This document shows, piece by piece, positions 61,014 through 64,000 of a stretch of 64,000 nucleotides of DNA; position 1 is the stretch's first letter, and every line of letters begins with the position of its first letter. The stretch comes from Eubacterium sp. (lineage in GTDB: Bacteria > Bacillota > Clostridia > Lachnospirales > Lachnospiraceae). The DNA is taken from the NCBI GenBank assembly GCA_017619835.1, contig JAFZRN010000017.1, forward strand, positions 1-64,000, read 5' to 3'. A program made the translations under genes and the position numbers. Below the pieces are notes generated by a model. That model did not search any database, was not told where the DNA came from, and saw only the letters and a list, made by a program, of their open reading frames with translations.

Positions 61014-62468
61014 ATGAGTTACGATAAGTATGTGAGTCCTCTTTCGGAAAGATATGCAAGTAAGGAGATGCAGTATATCTTCTCGCCTGATAAGAAATTC
61101 AAGACCTGGAGAAAGCTCTGGATCGCTCTTGCTGAAGCTGAAATGGAGCTTGAGCTTCCGGATGAGAATGGTAATCCCAGGATCAATCAGGAGATGATCG
61201 ATGAGCTTAAGGCTCATGCAGAAGAGATTGATTATGAGATGGCTAAAGAAGAGGAGAAGAAGGTGCGTCACGATGTTATGGCTCATGTGCATACATATGG
61301 TGCTTCATGTCCAAAGGCTGCAGGTATCATCCACCTGGGAGCAACAAGCTGCTATGTTGGAGATAACACAGATGTCATCATCATGACTGAAGGACTTAAG
61401 CTTGTTCGTAAGAAGCTCCTTAATGTTATCAGCGAGCTTTCGAAGTTTGCTATGGAATATAAGGATCTGCCTACTATCGCATTCACTCATTTCCAGCCGG
61501 CGCAGCCTACAACTGTAGGTAAGAGAGCAACTCTCTGGCTGAATGAGCTTTACATGGATCTTCAGGATGTAGATTACATGATCTCACAGCAGAAGCTCCT
61601 TGGTTCAAAGGGTACTACCGGAACACAGGCTTCTTTCCTCGAGCTCTTTAACGGAGATCATGAGAAGGTTAAGAGACTGGATAAGATGATCGCAGAGAAG
61701 ATGGGCTTCGATGACGTATATCCCGTTTCCGGACAGACCTATTCACGTAAGGTTGATTCACGTGTGTTAAATGTCCTTGCCGGCATCGCACAGTCTGCAC
61801 ACAAGTTTTCAAATGATATCAGACTGCTTCAGCATCTGAAGCAGATAGAGGAGCCATTTGAGAAGAGCCAGATCGGTTCTTCAGCCATGGCATATAAGAG
61901 AAATCCGATGAGAAGTGAGAGAATCGCTTCCCTTGCAAATTATGTTATTGCAGATGCGATCAATCCTGCTATCACTTCTTCAACCCAGTGGTTTGAGAGA
62001 ACATTGGATGATTCCGCTAATAAGAGAATATCAGTGCCGGAAGCATTTCTCGCTGTAGACGGTATCCTTGATCTCTATCTTAATGTAGTTGACGGACTTG
62101 TTGTTTATGACAAGGTTATCTATGCTAAGTTCATGGAAGAGATTCCTTTCATGGCTACAGAGAATATCATGATGGATGCTACCAAGGCAGGTGGAGACAG
62201 ACAGGAGCTTCATGAGAAGATCAGACAGTATTCTATGGAAGCAGGCGCTGTAGTTAAGAAGGAAGGTAAGCCAAATGATCTCCTTCAGAGAATCGCAGCA
62301 GATCCGGCATTTGGCAGAACACTTGAAGAGCTTGAGAGCCTGATGGAGCCTTCGCTTTATGTAGGACGTGCTCCTCAGCAGACAGAGGAATATATTAAAG
62401 AGGTTATCCAGCCTGTTCTTGATGCCAATAAAGAAGAGCTCGGACTTAAGGCTGAGATCAATGTTTAA
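61014..62468 (+). CDS. purB: Adenylosuccinate lyase
   Basis: 484 aa, catalysing two fumarate-releasing steps of purine synthesis. Motifs: SPLSERYASKEMQYIFSPDK, DVMAHVHTYG (catalytic His), IHLGATSCYVGDNTD, THFQPAQPTTVGKR and the fumarase-family signature GSSAMAYKRNPMRSERI. Ribosome site AAGGAGATAAAG before ATG 61014. High-GC codon use of the core genome resumes here. Confidence 0.97.
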   Translation: MSYDKYVSPLSERYASKEMQYIFSPDKKFKTWRKLWIALAEAEMELELPDENGNPRINQEMIDELKAHAEEIDYEMAKEEEKKVRHDVMAHVHTYGASCPKAAGIIHLGATSCYVGDNTDVIIMTEGLKLVRKKLLNVISELSKFAMEYKDLPTIAFTHFQPAQPTTVGKRATLWLNELYMDLQDVDYMISQQKLLGSKGTTGTQASFLELFNGDHEKVKRLDKMIAEKMGFDDVYPVSGQTYSRKVDSRVLNVLAGIAQSAHKFSNDIRLLQHLKQIEEPFEKSQIGSSAMAYKRNPMRSERIASLANYVIADAINPAITSSTQWFERTLDDSANKRISVPEAFLAVDGILDLYLNVVDGLVVYDKVIYAKFMEEIPFMATENIMMDATKAGGDRQELHEKIRQYSMEAGAVVKKEGKPNDLLQRIAADPAFGRTLEELESLMEPSLYVGRAPQQTEEYIKEVIQPVLDANKEELGLKAEINV

Positions 62469-62510
62469 TTGATTATAAAATATTTTTGGTTTTTTCAGTT
62501 TGATTTAAGT

Positions 62511-62545
62511 TTTCCGTTTTATTCTATGTTCAAATAAAACGGAAA
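62511..62545 (+). promoter_or_regulatory. Hairpin overlapping a ribosome site
   Basis: TTTCCGTTTTATT / AATAAAACGGAAA, a perfect 13-bp stem whose 3' arm runs into GGAAAGGAG, the ribosome site of the next gene. It may reduce its translation and may terminate the purB message. Confidence 0.6.
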
Positions 62546-62557
62546 GGAGCTGATCAT

Positions 62558-64000
62558 ATGAAGAAAAGATATTTAAAACTTGTAGCATTAATGTTATCAC
62601 TCGGAATGGTAATGGGGCTTTCAGCCTGCGGCTCGGATGATATCGATGAAGAGCTTGCTCTGATCGAAGAAGAAGATGATTATGACGAGGATGACGAAGA
62701 CTTCGAGGAAGATGAAGACGGCGACTTCGAAGAGATACTGGAAGGCGACGACGATTACGAAGAATTAGCTCCGACTAAAGAAAGCATTTCCATCACTCAT
62801 ACTTTTGAGGATTCGACTGATGGCGGACATGTTGCTGAAGCTGATTCGGAAGAGCTTTACTATACAACTTCAAAGATCGTCAAGACCGGCAATGCGGAAG
62901 GCGACGAGGCAGATTTTTACGGAGAGAATGCGGCGTGCCTTGCCACTAACGGCGGAACGGTGGATATATCGAAGTCGATCATTGAGACAAACGGTAAACA
63001 TGCAAATGCATTATTCTCCTATGGAGAAGGATCCACGGTATCTATCTCGGATTCGGTGATCGAGACCACGGGCGACTGCTCGGGCGGGCTTATGACCACC
63101 GGCGGCGGAACAACGACCGCAAGAAACTTAAGAATAACCACATCCGGTAATTCTTCCGCAGCGATACGTTCCGACAGGGGCGGCGGCACGGTTGAAGTGG
63201 ATGGCGGAGTCTATACGACCTCCGGCATGGGTTCGCCGGTCATTTATTCGACGGCGGACATCACGGTGACTGATGCTACGATGGAATCCACTTCTTCACA
63301 GGGAGTTGTAGTGGAAGGTAAGAATTCAGTGACGCTTGAGGCGGTGGATCTTACTGCAGATAACAATACACAGAACAGTGATAAGTCGGATTATTACCAG
63401 GCGGTTATGATTTACCAGTCCATGTCCGGCGATGCAGCAGAAGGGACGGCATCATTTACCATGTCGGACAGTCTGCTGACGAATAAAAAAGGCGACATAT
63501 TCTTTGTGAATAATACGGTTGCTGTAATCACGCTTCTGAATAATGAGTTTATAAATGAGGACGAAGACGGCGTGTTCCTGAGGGCGGCCGGTGCCGGATG
63601 GGGCCAGTCGGGTTCTAACGGCGGAAATGTGACACTTAAAGTCGGCGAGCAGGTTATCGATGGCGATATCATCGTTGATGATGTATCGACTCTGAATATG
63701 TACCTTGCAAGCGAGTCGGAGTTCAGGGGAGCGATAAATCCTGACGGACAGGCCGGAGATGTGTATGTTGAGATCACCGGAGATTCCAAGTGGATACTTA
63801 CCGGAGATTCATATATCTCGAGTCTTACCTGCGATGCTTCGGCGATCAACCTGAATGGTCATAAGCTGTATGTTGATGGTAAGGAATATAAGGCCGGTAC
63901 GGAGTCAAGCGGTGAAGCTGTCGAAGCTAAGGTGAGCGAAGGTGGCGGGATGGAAGCACCACCTGACGGAGGTCAGGGTGATATGGGCAACCCTCCTGAC
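62558..64000 (+). CDS. Secreted lipoprotein with acidic N-terminus and beta-helix-like repeats (3' end outside window)
   Basis: 481 codons, running off the window. Signal peptide with lipobox LSAC (Cys about 25), a very acidic Asp/Glu stretch (about 28-65), then repeats suggestive of a right-handed beta helix (GTVDISKSIIETNGKHANAL, GSTVSISDSVIETTG). Similar proteins are called carbohydrate-binding or adhesin-like, but no family is recognised. The end is Gly/Pro-rich. AAAGGAGCTG precedes ATG 62558, within a hairpin. Confidence 0.8.
   Translation, partial: MKKRYLKLVALMLSLGMVMGLSACGSDDIDEELALIEEEDDYDEDDEDFEEDEDGDFEEILEGDDDYEELAPTKESISITHTFEDSTDGGHVAEADSEELYYTTSKIVKTGNAEGDEADFYGENAACLATNGGTVDISKSIIETNGKHANALFSYGEGSTVSISDSVIETTGDCSGGLMTTGGGTTTARNLRITTSGNSSAAIRSDRGGGTVEVDGGVYTTSGMGSPVIYSTADITVTDATMESTSSQGVVVEGKNSVTLEAVDLTADNNTQNSDKSDYYQAVMIYQSMSGDAAEGTASFTMSDSLLTNKKGDIFFVNNTVAVITLLNNEFINEDEDGVFLRAAGAGWGQSGSNGGNVTLKVGEQVIDGDIIVDDVSTLNMYLASESEFRGAINPDGQAGDVYVEITGDSKWILTGDSYISSLTCDASAINLNGHKLYVDGKEYKAGTESSGEAVEAKVSEGGGMEAPPDGGQGDMGNPPD

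Overview
The window looks like a chromosomal segment of a Lachnospiraceae bacterium, perhaps Butyrivibrio-like. This is inferred from Clostridia-type gene content (PAAT amino-acid transporter, desulfoferrodoxin, TpLRR/BspA surface protein, DUF6273 and DUF6145-like proteins, SBP-VWA lipoprotein), strong AGGAGG-type ribosome sites and moderate GC in core genes. No tRNA, rRNA, CRISPR array or transposase gene was seen.

Layout. (1) 1-2723: 3' end of a polymorphic-toxin gene (pretoxin-HINT domain plus C-terminal toxin), its likely immunity gene, then two orphan toxin-tail cassettes, each followed by a small putative immunity gene. (2) 2896-18513: core genes: glycerate kinase and AzgA-type purine permease (minus strand); a polar amino-acid ABC transporter; ketopantoate reductase; DUF6273 surface protein; SDR enzyme; desulfoferrodoxin; dnaE; TrmH methyltransferase. 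(3) 18540-25475: an AT-rich double-glycine peptide (bacteriocin-like) locus: a 54-aa precursor too short for routine ORF calling, a C39-peptidase ABC exporter, a large solute-binding-like lipoprotein, and a second ABC pump. (4) 25472-41446: core genes: a lysine-riboswitch-controlled dapA-dapB set, coaX, dus, a 3D/SGNH protein and thrC; a preQ1-riboswitch-controlled queD-queE-folE-queC operon; a lipid kinase; a glycan gene set; and an SBP-VWA lipoprotein. (5) 41518-60830: an AT-rich accessory island. It holds a LexA-like repressor, a small Cro-type HTH protein and three transcription units that start with the same promoter/operator palindrome followed by a GEMM-I (cyclic-dinucleotide) riboswitch with an intrinsic terminator. 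The third unit is a 12.7-kb run: SPFH protein, membrane protein, zinc-ribbon/TPR protein, SIR2-like protein, and three tandem zinc-ribbon-TIR proteins. A fourth GEMM-I riboswitch, without an obvious target gene, closes the island. (6) 61014-64000: purB and the start of a secreted acidic repeat lipoprotein that runs off the window.

How they work together. The most notable system is the island: TIR and SIR2-like domains are typical NAD-consuming immune effectors, and here they appear to sit under double control by a cyclic-dinucleotide riboswitch and a phage-type repressor/operator. In three of the four riboswitches the terminator 5' arm is exactly complementary to the invariant aptamer segment GTGACGC (the fourth has one mismatch), which suggests ligand-induced termination. 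All functions are read from sequence by eye; no search was run.
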